NCBI RefSeq assembly: GCF_000828475.1
Contig: NZ_AP014648.1
Coordinates: forward strand, 1,426,001-1,490,000
Length of the DNA stretch: 64,000 bases
Origin: Methyloceanibacter caenitepidi
Lineage (GTDB): Bacteria; Pseudomonadota; Alphaproteobacteria; Rhizobiales; Methyloligellaceae
Direction of reading: 5' to 3'
How positions within the stretch are numbered: the stretch's first letter is position 1; each line of letters begins with the position of its first letter. Positions 1 through 8,218 of this stretch are shown in pieces. Position numbers and translations under genes: made by a program. The notes below the pieces were generated by a model that had not been told where the DNA came from, made no database searches, and worked only from the letters and a program-made list of their open reading frames with translations.

Positions 1-248
1 GTAATGACGGCGATACGATCCCACTTGGTGAAGTGCACCATGCCGGTCTTGAAGTCCTCCCAAGCCGCGCCGGCATCGTATCCGGTAAAATCGGGCGCGA
101 CCTCGTACAGCATGCGGACCTTGTCGTGGGACTGAAGCGCTTTCTCCACCGCCGGGATCAGCACGTCATCATAGTCCTGCCGCGAGACATTGCCGTGGCA
201 GGCAATAGCCACGACGTTGCTCGGGAAGCCTTTGAGCAACTCGATCAT
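1..248 (-). CDS. SpoIIAA-like (STAS/SEC14-type) protein, partial
   Basis: The reading frame runs off the window's left edge, so only the first 82 residues are visible. It starts MIELLKGFPSNVVAIACHG and ends in a WDRIAVIT motif. Both fit the small SpoIIAA-like family of cytoplasmic STAS/SEC14-fold proteins, whose molecular role is not established. The ATG at 248 has a GGAG ribosome site 6 bases upstream. The next gene upstream lies on the same strand and ends 30 bases away. A possible ECF-type promoter (GGAAC-N17-CGTT, 294-319) lies about 45 bases upstream, inside the 3' end of that gene. The family call rests on the remembered motif pattern and a partial sequence. Confidence 0.7.
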   Translation of the reverse strand, partial: MIELLKGFPSNVVAIACHGNVSRQDYDDVLIPAVEKALQSHDKVRMLYEVAPDFTGYDAGAAWEDFKTGMVHFTKWDRIAVI

Positions 249-278
249 GAAACGCTCCGCGTATCGGAGGAGTGATCC

Positions 279-566
279 TCAAGGAGCCTTGGAAACGCAC
301 TTCTCGTCGCCGGCGTTCCACGTGCAGCCGAAGCTGCTCGTATTGCAAATGGACTCGCCTGAATGATTGGAGCACGGGTCCGAATCCGGGGCAGGACCGG
401 GAAGGCAACCCTTGTTGTTTGCCGCGTCGTACCAGCATTCAGGCTGGGCCGCGCACATGGCGGAGTCGCGGATGGCTTGGCAGCGGATCTCTTCGGCTTG
501 GGCGCCGGTCCCGCAAAGGGTGAGCGCGACGACGGCAATGCCGAAAGCAATAAAACCCGAGCGCAT
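279..566 (-). CDS. Small exported cysteine-rich protein with duplicated four-cysteine module
   Basis: This 95-residue protein has a signal peptide over residues 1-24, probably cleaved after GAQA, and a mature part of about 70 residues with eight cysteines. The cysteines fall into two tandem modules of the same plan, C-x8-C-x5/6-C-x8/9-C, each with a Trp just after the third cysteine. Such spacing suggests two small disulfide-bonded domains acting in the periplasm or outside the cell. I do not recognise the family and give no function. It lies just upstream of the SpoIIAA-like gene on the same strand. The following 570 bases on its 5' side hold no convincing gene. Confidence 0.65.
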   Translation of the reverse strand: MRSGFIAFGIAVVALTLCGTGAQAEEIRCQAIRDSAMCAAQPECWYDAANNKGCLPGPAPDSDPCSNHSGESICNTSSFGCTWNAGDEKCVSKAP

Positions 567-1143
567 GAATCCTCCGATTTGTTTTGTTTGGGCGTCCGAT
601 CCTTTTACTTACCGAAGCGCGCGGGCGGTGAACAGCCCTGGCGGCGGCTTGCGTCCTGGAACGGCCGGGCGGACCAAAGACGGCGGCGGATGGCGTCCTA
701 CTTTAGGCTTCTAGACCGACAGGTGCGGACCGGGGTAAGGCGTGCGGCGCATGTGCTGAACTCTCGCAGGACCGGCAGCCGCTGTGGTGACCCGGCAGGA
801 CTTTGGCGGCTTTTGGGAGCTGATCGTGAACCAGGCGCGGAGTGGGGCTGGAGGCCGGTGCGACGTGTTATCAATTGCACGGATATGGGCCTGGAAACCT
901 GCCCGGGACGTGCTATCAGCATCGGGACTTCAGACGCGGCACGGTGCCGGATCCAGTCCCAGCGGGACGCGATATGCCGGTCTTATCAGCGACTTGGATG
1001 CACAAGGACGTTTTCGGGCGCCGTGGCTGCGCAATGCCCCTCGGCACATCCAGACCGGATGCGGCACGGGGGGCGTCAGGTTTGACTAAGGTGTCGGGGC
1101 TGGATCTGCCGGCCGTTCAACGAGCTTAGGAGAGAGCGTTTCT
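567..1143. other. Intergenic region without a recognised gene
   Basis: No reading frame here has a plausible start, ribosome site and protein-like composition. The long + frame through this stretch is rich in Arg and Pro in the way of shadow frames. The region separates the cysteine-rich protein gene on the - strand from ppa on the + strand, so it should hold divergent promoters, but none is clear to me. Confidence 0.5.
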
Positions 1144-1674
1144 ATGGATATCCCTCACATTCCGGTCGGCGATAACCCGCCCCATGAAGTCAATGTGATC
1201 ATCGAGATTCCGCAGGGCGGATCGCCGGTGAAGTACGAAGTCGACAAGAAGTCGGGCGCGCTCTTCGTCGACCGCTTCCTGCACACGGCGATGTTCTATC
1301 CGGCGAATTACGGATTCATCCCCCACACGTTGTCCGAAGACGGAGATCCCGTCGACTGTATCGTGATCACGCCGACGCCTGTTGCTCCTGGCGCGGTTAT
1401 TCGTGCCCGCCCGGTCGGTGCTCTTCTCATGGAGGATGAGTCGGGCATTGACGAAAAGATTATCGCCGTTCCGATCGACGAACTGCATCCCTACTACAAG
1501 CGTGTGACCAGCTACCGCGATCTTCCCGAGATTCTCGTCGAGCAGATCGGCCATTTCTTCGAGCACTACAAGGACCTTGAACCCGGAAAATGGGTGAAGG
1601 TCACGCGCTGGGCCGAGGTCGGCGAGGCCGGAGAGCTCATCCGCGCCGGTATCGAGCGCAATAATGCGTCTTAG
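1144..1674 (+). CDS. ppa: Inorganic pyrophosphatase
   Basis: Soluble family I inorganic pyrophosphatase of 176 residues, the normal bacterial length. It hydrolyses cytoplasmic pyrophosphate to phosphate and so drives biosynthetic reactions forward. The signature D66-G-D-P-V-D71 binds the catalytic metals. Upstream, the substrate-site residues around Lys30, Glu32 and Arg44 ([15 protein letters not shown]) and the NYGFIP segment are intact. The ATG at 1144 follows an AGGAGAG ribosome site at a good distance. The next gene begins about 100 bases downstream on the same strand. Nothing unusual is seen. Confidence 0.97.
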   Translation: MDIPHIPVGDNPPHEVNVIIEIPQGGSPVKYEVDKKSGALFVDRFLHTAMFYPANYGFIPHTLSEDGDPVDCIVITPTPVAPGAVIRARPVGALLMEDESGIDEKIIAVPIDELHPYYKRVTSYRDLPEILVEQIGHFFEHYKDLEPGKWVKVTRWAEVGEAGELIRAGIERNNAS

Positions 1675-1775
1675 TGGGCCCTGGATCGCTTGATCCAACT
1701 CAAGGTGACGCTTTTTACTCTGTCGTCCATTACCCGGATTGCGCGGCATCAATCCGCGCGGCCCGGGGAAACGTC

Positions 1776-2027
1776 ATGACCGATCCAAAGCCTGAACTCG
1801 CCGGCTTCCACCGTCAGGTCCTTATGGAGGACATGATGGAGACAGTCGGGGTGGAGCAATTCGACGTCGTCGATCTCGACGGCGGTCAATCCTACATACG
1901 CGCTCGCGCCAATTGTCATGCCTGCGAGTGCAAGGACGCTTGCTCAAATTGGCTCTCCGCCAACGCCGCCGGCGACCCGCAACCGTTCTGCCCGAACGCC
2001 AGCTTGTTCCAGACCGTCAAGGGCTAG
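1776..2027 (+). CDS. DUF6455-like small cysteine protein
   Basis: An 83-residue soluble protein. The C-terminal half has cysteines in the pattern C-x2-C-x-C-x3-C and a later FCPN motif, which matches the small alphaproteobacterial family I know as DUF6455. The cysteines could bind a metal or a small cofactor, but no function is established. I prefer the ATG at 1776, which has a GGGGAA ribosome site. An in-frame start at 1674 would add 34 residues that look like untranslated DNA. It follows ppa on the same strand with a gap of about 100 bases. Confidence 0.7.
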   Translation: MTDPKPELAGFHRQVLMEDMMETVGVEQFDVVDLDGGQSYIRARANCHACECKDACSNWLSANAAGDPQPFCPNASLFQTVKG

Positions 2028-2185
2028 GGTAGGCGCCGTCGGCGGGTTGGGGACCGTCCGCTTCGCTCTCCGGCGTCGGGGCCGCGACTGCAGTGTGTAG
2101 AATGTCACGTGCGCCGTCACCGCACGATGGTATTGTCGGCCCTGGGAGTAGTCTTGGGCACTCGGGCCTCACAATACGAATTGGT

Positions 2186-3454
2186 ATGCATCTCGACTTG
2201 TTAACAATTTCGGCCGCAGACGTTGCTGTGGCGGCGATCTTGGCTGGCATGTTGCTGCTCACGTGGGGCCGCGACGGCTGGTCGCTCGAGGCCGCGCCGC
2301 GCTTCGTCGGCTCGTGGGGGCTGGCCATCTTGGTTCTCAGCCTTGGCGGCGCAGCCATGCTCGTGTCCGCCATCTATGGATTCACCGGTGGCGTCTTATT
2401 TGGTGCCAGCCTTTCCATACTTTCCGCGGGCATGAGGTGGCATGCCGCTCGGCTCTTCGCAGGCCGCCCGTCGGCACCGTTCCGGATACTTTTGGGCCCG
2501 GCCGCCTTTCTGCTTGGCGTGTCCCTAGGGCTTGCGCCGTCGTTGGACGACCGCTTCGTGGTGGTCTGTTCGATCCTTGCGATCTACGGCTTCGCGGCGG
2601 CCTACGAGCTGAACCGGATGCCCGATGCATCGCAGTCCTGGCCGGCCATCACGCTGCTGGTGCTCGCGAGCGTCTCCTATGTCTCCTGGATCCCGATTGC
2701 CTTTACGGTACCGCTCGAGTCCATCGCCGCGGCGATGACCAACCAATGGCTTCCCTTCGTCGTGCTCGCGACCCTGCTGCTGCGTGTCGCTCTCGCCTTC
2801 ATTGTCTTGTCCATGGCAAAGGAACGAGACGAGGAAGAGCAGCGGCGTTGCGCGCAGACGGATATTCTGACCGGGTTGCCGAACCGGCGGGCCCTGTTCG
2901 AGGTCGCGGAGGCCGTTGTCGAGCGGCGCGTCCATGGCGGCGGCACGCCGGTCTCGCTGATGATCGCGGACCTCGACTATTTCAAGGATACGAACGACAC
3001 CTTCGGCCACACGCTTGGCGACGAGGTGCTGCGGCTCTTCGCCAAGGTCGCGCAGTTGAGCCTTGGCGACAACCACGTGATCGGGCGCCTCGGCGGTGAG
3101 GAATTTGCGGCAATTTTGCCCGGTGTCGGGGCTGAGGAAGCGGTTGATGCGGCGGAGCGTCTGCGGGCGCGGTTTGCGGAGTCGGCGGGTTTCGTGAGCG
3201 GCCTTCCGGTTGGCGCCACGGTAAGCATCGGCGTTACCGCCGATCTGCATGTCGACTCCGGGCTCTCGACACTCTTCCGGCGCGCGGATGCGGCACTGTA
3301 CGCCGCCAAGAGCGCTGGCCGGAACAGGGTCGTGTTCATAGGTCCCGACGACACCGCCGTGCCTGTCGGGGAAGGGCGCGTTGTGCGCACCTCTCCAACA
3401 CGGCTCTTTGCGGGGCCCGGTCTGTTGGAGTTCTCGCAGGTGCGATCCGCCTGA
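2186..3454 (+). CDS. Membrane-bound diguanylate cyclase (GGDEF)
   Basis: Predicted diguanylate cyclase of 422 residues that would make cyclic di-GMP from GTP. Residues 1-210 hold about six hydrophobic segments resembling an integral membrane sensor. The C-terminal 180 residues are a GGDEF domain with DILTGLPNRR near its start, the metal-binding ADLDYFK segment, and an active-site loop GGEEF at about 303-307. The position expected for the product-inhibition RxxD site reads SLGD, so feedback inhibition may be lost. The ATG at 2186 begins a clean membrane segment; the open frame extends upstream to 2093 without membrane-like sequence. No EAL domain is present. The signal sensed is unknown. Confidence 0.9.
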   Translation: MHLDLLTISAADVAVAAILAGMLLLTWGRDGWSLEAAPRFVGSWGLAILVLSLGGAAMLVSAIYGFTGGVLFGASLSILSAGMRWHAARLFAGRPSAPFRILLGPAAFLLGVSLGLAPSLDDRFVVVCSILAIYGFAAAYELNRMPDASQSWPAITLLVLASVSYVSWIPIAFTVPLESIAAAMTNQWLPFVVLATLLLRVALAFIVLSMAKERDEEEQRRCAQTDILTGLPNRRALFEVAEAVVERRVHGGGTPVSLMIADLDYFKDTNDTFGHTLGDEVLRLFAKVAQLSLGDNHVIGRLGGEEFAAILPGVGAEEAVDAAERLRARFAESAGFVSGLPVGATVSIGVTADLHVDSGLSTLFRRADAALYAAKSAGRNRVVFIGPDDTAVPVGEGRVVRTSPTRLFAGPGLLEFSQVRSA

Positions 3455-3592
3455 GGCTTTCTGCCGGCAGTCCAAAAGGCCATGGGGCGGTCTGTCCGGT
3501 GGCCGCGACATGTACCTTCCTGTTACTCAAGGCTAGGATAATCGCCACAAACGGTATTGGCGTGCCGCCACCGTTCGAATTGGGAGGGGATT

Positions 3593-5149
3593 GTGTCCGG
3601 AGAGACGCCGGAGAGTGACGCAAAGGAGATCGAGCTCAAGCTCGTCTTTGACCCCGAGCACGCCGCAGCCGTTTTGGCGCATCCCCTCTTGGCTTCAGGG
3701 GACGGCGCGCCGCCTGGACCGCGCGTCATCGAGTCTAAAGAGCGCGAGCTTCTCTCCGTCTACTACGACACGCCGGACGACTGCCTGAGAAAGGCGGGCG
3801 TCTTCTTGCGGGTGCGCCGAACCGGAACGGGCTATGTCCAAACCATCAAGACCGCGCGCGCGGAGAGCGAGTTCTTGGAGCGGAGCGAGTGGGAATGTGA
3901 TCTGCCGAAGCAAGGCTACGACCTGTCGGCGGCCGCGGGAACCGCTCTGGAGCCGCTGCTCAGCGATGAAGTGCGCTCGGCGCTTGCCCCGCGTTTCGAG
4001 ACGATGTTCATGCGCCGGACATTTCTAATCGACGATGGCGGGAACCTGATCGAGGCGGCGGTCGATCAGGGCGATATCGTCGCCGGAGAGGCGCGGGCGC
4101 GCGTTTGCGAGTTGGAACTCGAGCTCAAGTCCGGGAGTGCGGCCGTCCTGTTCGCGCTGGCAAAGCGTCTCGCCGAGACGGTGCCGTTGACCCTAAGCGT
4201 CAAGACCAAGGCTGAACGCGGTTTCGATCTCCTTGACGGCGGCGAGCCCGACTTCGAAAAAGCACTTCCCGTCGACATCCCCCCCAATGAGACTTGCGCG
4301 AACGCCTTTCGCATCGCCACGCGCAACTGCCTGCGCCAAGTGCTCGCGAATTTGAATGGAACTCGCCAGGGCAAGCCCGAGGCACTGCACCAGATGCGAG
4401 TCGGGCTCCGGCGCATGCGGGCAGCGGTCCTGCTATTTGGAGATGTCGTGGACGGCCCGGAGCGCCCGCAGATTGCCGCCGAACTCAAGTGGATTGCCAA
4501 CCACCTCGGAACCGCCCGCGATCTCGACGTATTCAGCTCCGACATCGTGGCGCCGCATCGCGCGGAATATCCCGACGACCCTGGATGGAAGGCCGTCGAG
4601 GGTCGTGTGCGCCAAGCGCGGGCCGAGGCTCAGCGGGCGGCCGTCGAAGCGACCGGTTCGGCGCGCTTCCGCATGGCGCTATTAAATCTCGGGGCATGGA
4701 TCGAGTTTGGCGATTGGACCCGCGGCGAAAATCCGCTCGCGGCGAAGCCCGTCGCGGACTATGCGTCGGCGAAGCTTTCGCGGTTGCGCCGAAGCGTGGT
4801 GAAGAAGGGGAAAGGCCTGGCGAAGCTGAGCGCGCCCGAGCGACACAAGGTGCGTATCCATGCCAAGCGGATGCGGTACGGAAGCGAATTCTTTAGCGCG
4901 ACGTTTCCGGGCAAGAGCCAAGTCAAGAGGTGCCGGAAATCGCTCGCGGCGCTGGAACTGCTGCAAGATTCGCTCGGTACGCTCAACGACATTGCCAACC
5001 GGCGGACGATCTTCAACGTCGGCGGCGAGCACGAGTCCGTGACGCTGCCCGTGCCGAAAGTGGACCCCGGCGAAGAGAAGGCGCTGATGAAAACGGCGAA
5101 GCACGCTTACGCGCGCTTCGCCGATGTCAAACCCTTTTGGAAAGCCTAA
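3593..5149 (+). CDS. CYTH-CHAD domain protein (inorganic triphosphatase family)
   Basis: A 518-residue cytoplasmic protein in two parts. Residues 1-215 form a CYTH domain with the EIELKL signature (ExExK) at the start and repeated charged strands typical of triphosphate tunnel enzymes. Residues 230-518 form a CHAD domain, helical and rich in His, Arg and Lys, with H-Q-M-R-V-G-x-R-R-M-R and a later HxxR/K motif that would bind polyphosphate. Proteins of this design hydrolyse inorganic triphosphate or associate with polyphosphate granules. The GTG at 3593 has a strong GGGAGGGG site just upstream. The TTG at 3557 is a weaker alternative. Confidence 0.9.
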   Translation: MSGETPESDAKEIELKLVFDPEHAAAVLAHPLLASGDGAPPGPRVIESKERELLSVYYDTPDDCLRKAGVFLRVRRTGTGYVQTIKTARAESEFLERSEWECDLPKQGYDLSAAAGTALEPLLSDEVRSALAPRFETMFMRRTFLIDDGGNLIEAAVDQGDIVAGEARARVCELELELKSGSAAVLFALAKRLAETVPLTLSVKTKAERGFDLLDGGEPDFEKALPVDIPPNETCANAFRIATRNCLRQVLANLNGTRQGKPEALHQMRVGLRRMRAAVLLFGDVVDGPERPQIAAELKWIANHLGTARDLDVFSSDIVAPHRAEYPDDPGWKAVEGRVRQARAEAQRAAVEATGSARFRMALLNLGAWIEFGDWTRGENPLAAKPVADYASAKLSRLRRSVVKKGKGLAKLSAPERHKVRIHAKRMRYGSEFFSATFPGKSQVKRCRKSLAALELLQDSLGTLNDIANRRTIFNVGGEHESVTLPVPKVDPGEEKALMKTAKHAYARFADVKPFWKA

Positions 5150-5154
5150 GCGGA

Positions 5155-5532
5155 TTATTCCGCGGGCGGAACGGCGCCGTCACGGGCCGCCGGATGGTTC
5201 TTCACATCACCGCGCATCCGGCGCGCATGGTCTTCCAACTGGCGTTCCGCTGCGTTGAACGCATCGCGAACCGCGAGATAGACATCCTCATGGGCGTGGT
5301 CGAGCGGTTTCGCCCGGTCCACGACCAAGTCCTTGCCGGGGACACTGATGTCGATGTGAACGCTGTAGAGCTTTCCCTTGTGGTGATGTCGGTGAGGGGC
5401 TTCGACGACGACCGTGCAGCCGATAATACGGTTGTAGAGCCGGCCGAGCTTGGCGGCCTTTTCGCGGATACGCGTTTCGACTGCCTCGGAGGGATCCATG
5501 TTGCGGAAGCTGATATCCAAGGGAAATTCCAT
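5155..5532 (-). CDS. Short HPF/RaiA-family ribosome hibernation factor
   Basis: A 125-residue protein of the ribosome hibernation promoting factor family, which binds the 30S subunit near the decoding centre in starved cells. It begins with the beta-strand pattern MEFPLDISFRNMDPSE and carries the expected basic helix and the YSVHIDISVPGKDLV strand. Most alphaproteobacterial HPF proteins are of the long form (about 190 residues) with a C-terminal dimerisation domain. This one ends soon after the N-terminal domain, with a tail rich in Ala and Pro. A long-form copy may exist elsewhere in the genome. It converges with the CYTH-CHAD gene, leaving only 5 bases between them. Confidence 0.85.
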   Translation of the reverse strand: MEFPLDISFRNMDPSEAVETRIREKAAKLGRLYNRIIGCTVVVEAPHRHHHKGKLYSVHIDISVPGKDLVVDRAKPLDHAHEDVYLAVRDAFNAAERQLEDHARRMRGDVKNHPAARDGAVPPAE

Positions 5533-5694
5533 AAAGCGCCTCCATACTGCGTCTCAATTTCGCAAACGATACCGGCTATTTTGCTCCCAAATGTGGAGAA
5601 AAGGCGAGCGTCTTGTTTGCGTTGAGTCAAAGCGCCGATACGGTGCGGTGGACAGCGTATACAACCAGCTGAGCGGAGTATTTCGAGGTCCGTC

Positions 5695-6522
5695 ATGAAG
5701 CCCACACGAGTGCTACTCCCTATCAATTCAAAAGGAACGACAGCCACTTGTTCCGACATGGCTTTCGGACTTGCGCGGCGTTTCGAGGCCGAGCTCGAGG
5801 TCTTGCACCCCTGTCCGCCGCCGGCGCAACGGTTGCCCTATGCGACGGAGCTCAGCCCCGTCTATTTTGAAGCCTATCTGGACGTGTCCCGAAAGCAGGT
5901 CGAGTACGAGGAAAAACAGGCGGTCGCCTGGTTCGAAAAGGCTGCGGCCAAGTGGGACGACGTTGAATCGCAATTGCTCACCGTCGAAGGTCTCGTGGGG
6001 CCGGCGATTGCACAGCGGGCGAAGACGGCGGACTTCAGCGTGTTGCCGACCGTCTCGGCGGCCGACGACGAGATGTTTGCGGAAGCCCGGGATGCCGCGC
6101 TGTTCTCATCGGGCCGTCCCGCGCTGTTCGTGCCGGACGAGGCGAGTGACCACATCGGCGAGACAGTCGTGATCGCCTGGAAGGACTCTGTCGAATCCGC
6201 CCGCGCGGTTGCCGCGGCCGGACCGTTCCTGGAAGGAGCCCGGCGGGTCCGGCTCATCAGTCTGGTTCCCGACGGCGAACCCGAGGACGAGACGGCCACG
6301 GCGATGGCCAATTATCTGAAAGCGGCTTGCCTGCCGGTCGAACTGAAGTCGGCGGCGCTGGGCAGCCGGGACGTTGGCGATGCCATCCTGGAGGAGGCGG
6401 GTTCGGGCGTTCTTCTCGTCATGGGCGGATATGGGCGCTGGCGCTGGCAGGAATGGGTCTTCGGCGGCGCGACCGACCACGTGCTGCGCAACACCGACGT
6501 TGCCGTCTTGATGAGCCACTAG
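5695..6522 (+). CDS. Universal stress protein (UspA family)
   Basis: A 275-residue cytoplasmic protein of the two-lobed universal stress protein type. The N-terminal lobe starts with the strand TRVLLPIN and the C-terminal lobe with TVVIAWKDSVESARAVAAA. The C-terminal lobe carries the nucleotide-binding loop GGYGRWRWQEWVFGGAT (G-x2-G-x9-G-[ST]), so ATP binding is expected there. The first lobe lacks this loop. The ATG at 5695 is preceded by a GAGG site. The gene is transcribed away from the HPF gene, and both look like stationary-phase or stress functions. It converges on the repeat-protein gene at 6641-7123. Confidence 0.87.
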   Translation: MKPTRVLLPINSKGTTATCSDMAFGLARRFEAELEVLHPCPPPAQRLPYATELSPVYFEAYLDVSRKQVEYEEKQAVAWFEKAAAKWDDVESQLLTVEGLVGPAIAQRAKTADFSVLPTVSAADDEMFAEARDAALFSSGRPALFVPDEASDHIGETVVIAWKDSVESARAVAAAGPFLEGARRVRLISLVPDGEPEDETATAMANYLKAACLPVELKSAALGSRDVGDAILEEAGSGVLLVMGGYGRWRWQEWVFGGATDHVLRNTDVAVLMSH

Positions 6523-6570
6523 ACGCGCCGCGATCGATCGATCTGGCGCAGGAGCCGCTTGACGGTCGCT

Positions 6571-6607
6571 AAGAAAAAGGGGCGCGGACCTTCCGGCGTC
6601 GCGCCCC
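6571..6607 (-). terminator. Rho-independent terminator of the 6641-7123 gene
   Basis: An 8-bp stem (GGGGCGCG at 6579-6586 with CGCGCCCC at 6600-6607) is followed, read on the - strand, by TTTTTCTT. It lies 34 bases past the end of the repeat-protein gene. On the + strand it could also stop read-through from the universal stress gene. Confidence 0.75.
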
Positions 6608-6640
6608 TGATCATTTTGGTACTGAAAAGACGATGAAAGG

Positions 6641-7123
6641 CTACTGAGCGCCTTCGCCCATCCCCATCGCGTCTTTGGTCATTTCCTTGCCCATATCGAC
6701 CGCGGCGTCGGAGCCTTCCTTCGCCATGCCGGCAGCGCCTTCGACGGCGCTATCCATCATGCCGCCGGCGGCTTCACCCATGCCCATGGCGTCCTTGGAC
6801 ATCTCCTTGCCCATGTCGACCGCGCCACGACCGGCCTCCTTGGCCATGTCGGCCGCGCCCTCGACGGCGCTCTCGGTCATGCTGGCCGCGCCTGAAGCGG
6901 CATTCTCGGCGGCGCCGGTTGCGCCTTCCATGGCGTTCTCCGTGGCTTGGCCGGCCGTGTCGGCGGCGCCTTCCGCGCTCTCCGCTGCGCTATCGGCAGC
7001 GTCTTCGGAAAATCCGAGCGCTCCCTTGATGGTGTCCAGCCAGCTCTCCTCGGCGTGCGCCGTTCCGAGGCCGAGGCCGACCGTCAGTGCGAGCGCAACG
7101 CAAGCCTTTTTGATGAGCGTCAT
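6641..7123 (-). CDS. Exported Ala/Gly/Met-rich repeat protein
   Basis: A 160-residue low-complexity protein with a signal peptide at residues 1-24 (cleavage near AHA-EE). A short region follows (WLDTIKGALGFSEDAADSA), and then repeats. The last 80 residues are two copies of a 36-40 residue unit running SAVEGAA-x-MAKE ... DMGKEM-x-KDAMGMGE. Small residues with a regular charge pattern suggest an extended amphipathic helix or a surface or periplasmic filler protein. I know no function. The ATG at 7123 has an AGGGAG site. A paralogue lies directly upstream on the same strand and another at 52654. A block of three inverted repeats precedes the gene. Confidence 0.75.
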   Translation of the reverse strand: MTLIKKACVALALTVGLGLGTAHAEESWLDTIKGALGFSEDAADSAAESAEGAADTAGQATENAMEGATGAAENAASGAASMTESAVEGAADMAKEAGRGAVDMGKEMSKDAMGMGEAAGGMMDSAVEGAAGMAKEGSDAAVDMGKEMTKDAMGMGEGAQ

Positions 7124-7167
7124 TGGTTTCGTCTCCCTCTCTTGAAGCCCCGTCGTCTTGATGTCCC

Positions 7168-7244
7168 TTGCCGCCGCGTTTGGCGGCAATCCCGATTCGC
7201 CGAATCGACTGGGGTGTGCGATGGACCCCATCACACACCCCAGT
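7168..7244. repeat. Three abutting inverted repeats
   Basis: Three perfect inverted repeats lie almost end to end between two paralogous - strand genes. The first is TTGCCGCC-N6-GGCGGCAA (7168-7189), the second CGATTCG-N1-CGAATCG (7193-7207), and the third an 11-bp arm ACTGGGGTGTG (7208-7218) pairing with 7234-7244 across a 15-base loop. None has a strong T-run on either side, so simple termination is not the obvious reading. On the - strand they form the leader of the downstream gene, ending 45 bases before its ATG. Confidence 0.8.
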
Positions 7245-7270
7245 TGCGCATTGCAAAAAGAATCGACGCG

Positions 7271-7687
7271 CTAGTTGCCGCCGCCGACAACGCCTTCCAC
7301 GGCGCCCTTGGTCATTTTGGCGGCGCCGCCGACAACGCCCGCGGCTCCACCGACCACGTTCTTGCCGGCCTTGACCGCGCCTTCGCCGACGCCCTTCGCG
7401 ACACCGACCGTGCCGCCCACGGCGCTCTTGCCGACGTCGCCGGCACCCTTGACCGGATTCTTGGTCATTTCGGCAGCGCCCTTGGCCATGCCGCCGACAC
7501 CTTCGACGGCACTCTTGCCGGCATCCACCGCGCCTTCACCGGCTCCTTTGGCGGCGCCGACAGTGCCTTGGGCTGCGCCGTCGGTCATTGCCTCGGCGCC
7601 GTCCCTGACGTCGCCGGCCTGCGCGGCGGCGACCCCCAGAAGCAGCATGAACGCCGTCGTGGTGCCTGTGATCTTGGTGAACGTCAT
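7271..7687 (-). CDS. Exported Gly/Ala/Lys repeat protein, paralogue of its neighbour
   Basis: A 138-residue protein with a signal peptide at residues 1-24 (cleavage near AQA-GD). The mature part is made almost wholly of Gly, Ala, Val and Lys, in about eight loose 11-residue units such as GAGEGAVDAGKSAVEG and GVGEGAVKAGKNVVGG. An 11-residue period fits a right-handed coiled or amphipathic helical array, as in some desiccation-related proteins; that comparison is inference only. It shares architecture with the genes at 6641-7123 and 52654-53142. A GGCCCTG-GAA-CAGGGCC hairpin (7709-7725) lies in its leader, about 20 bases upstream of the start. No function is assigned. Confidence 0.72.
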   Translation of the reverse strand: MTFTKITGTTTAFMLLLGVAAAQAGDVRDGAEAMTDGAAQGTVGAAKGAGEGAVDAGKSAVEGVGGMAKGAAEMTKNPVKGAGDVGKSAVGGTVGVAKGVGEGAVKAGKNVVGGAAGVVGGAAKMTKGAVEGVVGGGN

Positions 7688-8218
7688 AAGCTTGGTCTCC
7701 TTGAGCTGGGCCCTGGAACAGGGCCAAATTCAAACTTGCCACCCCCATAAGGGAGCAGCTCTCGACCTTTCCAGCGGTGTGGCGTGAAAGGACAAAAGCC
7801 TCGGCGTGCCCTGGCGAAAATGTCGCGGGCGAGTGTGGGGGAAACGGCTGAACCGCACGGAGGTTCCGCGACGCAGATTGAAGCGGACGCAAAAAAGAAG
7901 GCCTGGACCGGTCCGGCGGGGCGCCAGCCCCGGCAAGATCGGCCGGTCGGAGGGCCGAGAAGGCGCGTTGCGCCTACATCCCGGATTTCCCAGTCTTGGT
8001 CGGGAACATCTTGCAATGCTATTACCACGAATGGCATTGCTATTTGGCGACTTCGGGCGTGGACTGCGTGTGGTCTACCCGTGCGATTCCAATGCCTTAC
8101 GCAGCGCACTTGAGGCGGATGCTAGGAGCGCCCGGGTACTTGCATAGGTAAGGCCGATGACAAGCCGCTAGGGTTCCATGCTTGTCCAGGTCCGCTGCAC
8201 CGTGGAGACATACTGAAA
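7688..8218. other. Intergenic region upstream of the moxY-like kinase
   Basis: No supported gene. It holds a short hairpin at 7709-7725 belonging to the repeat-protein leader. A possible regulatory element lies at 8014-8050: the inverted repeat GCAATGC-N14-GCATTGC, followed by TATTTGGCGA. Part of this (AATGGCATT..C.ATTTGGC) recurs upstream of the second xoxF gene at 12943-12960. Confidence 0.5.

Noticed and set aside
363..1085. Long + frame of 240 codons before ppa
   Set aside because: Arg/Cys-rich composition, no ribosome site, and antisense to the cysteine-rich secreted protein over its first part; looks like a chance frame in high-GC DNA.
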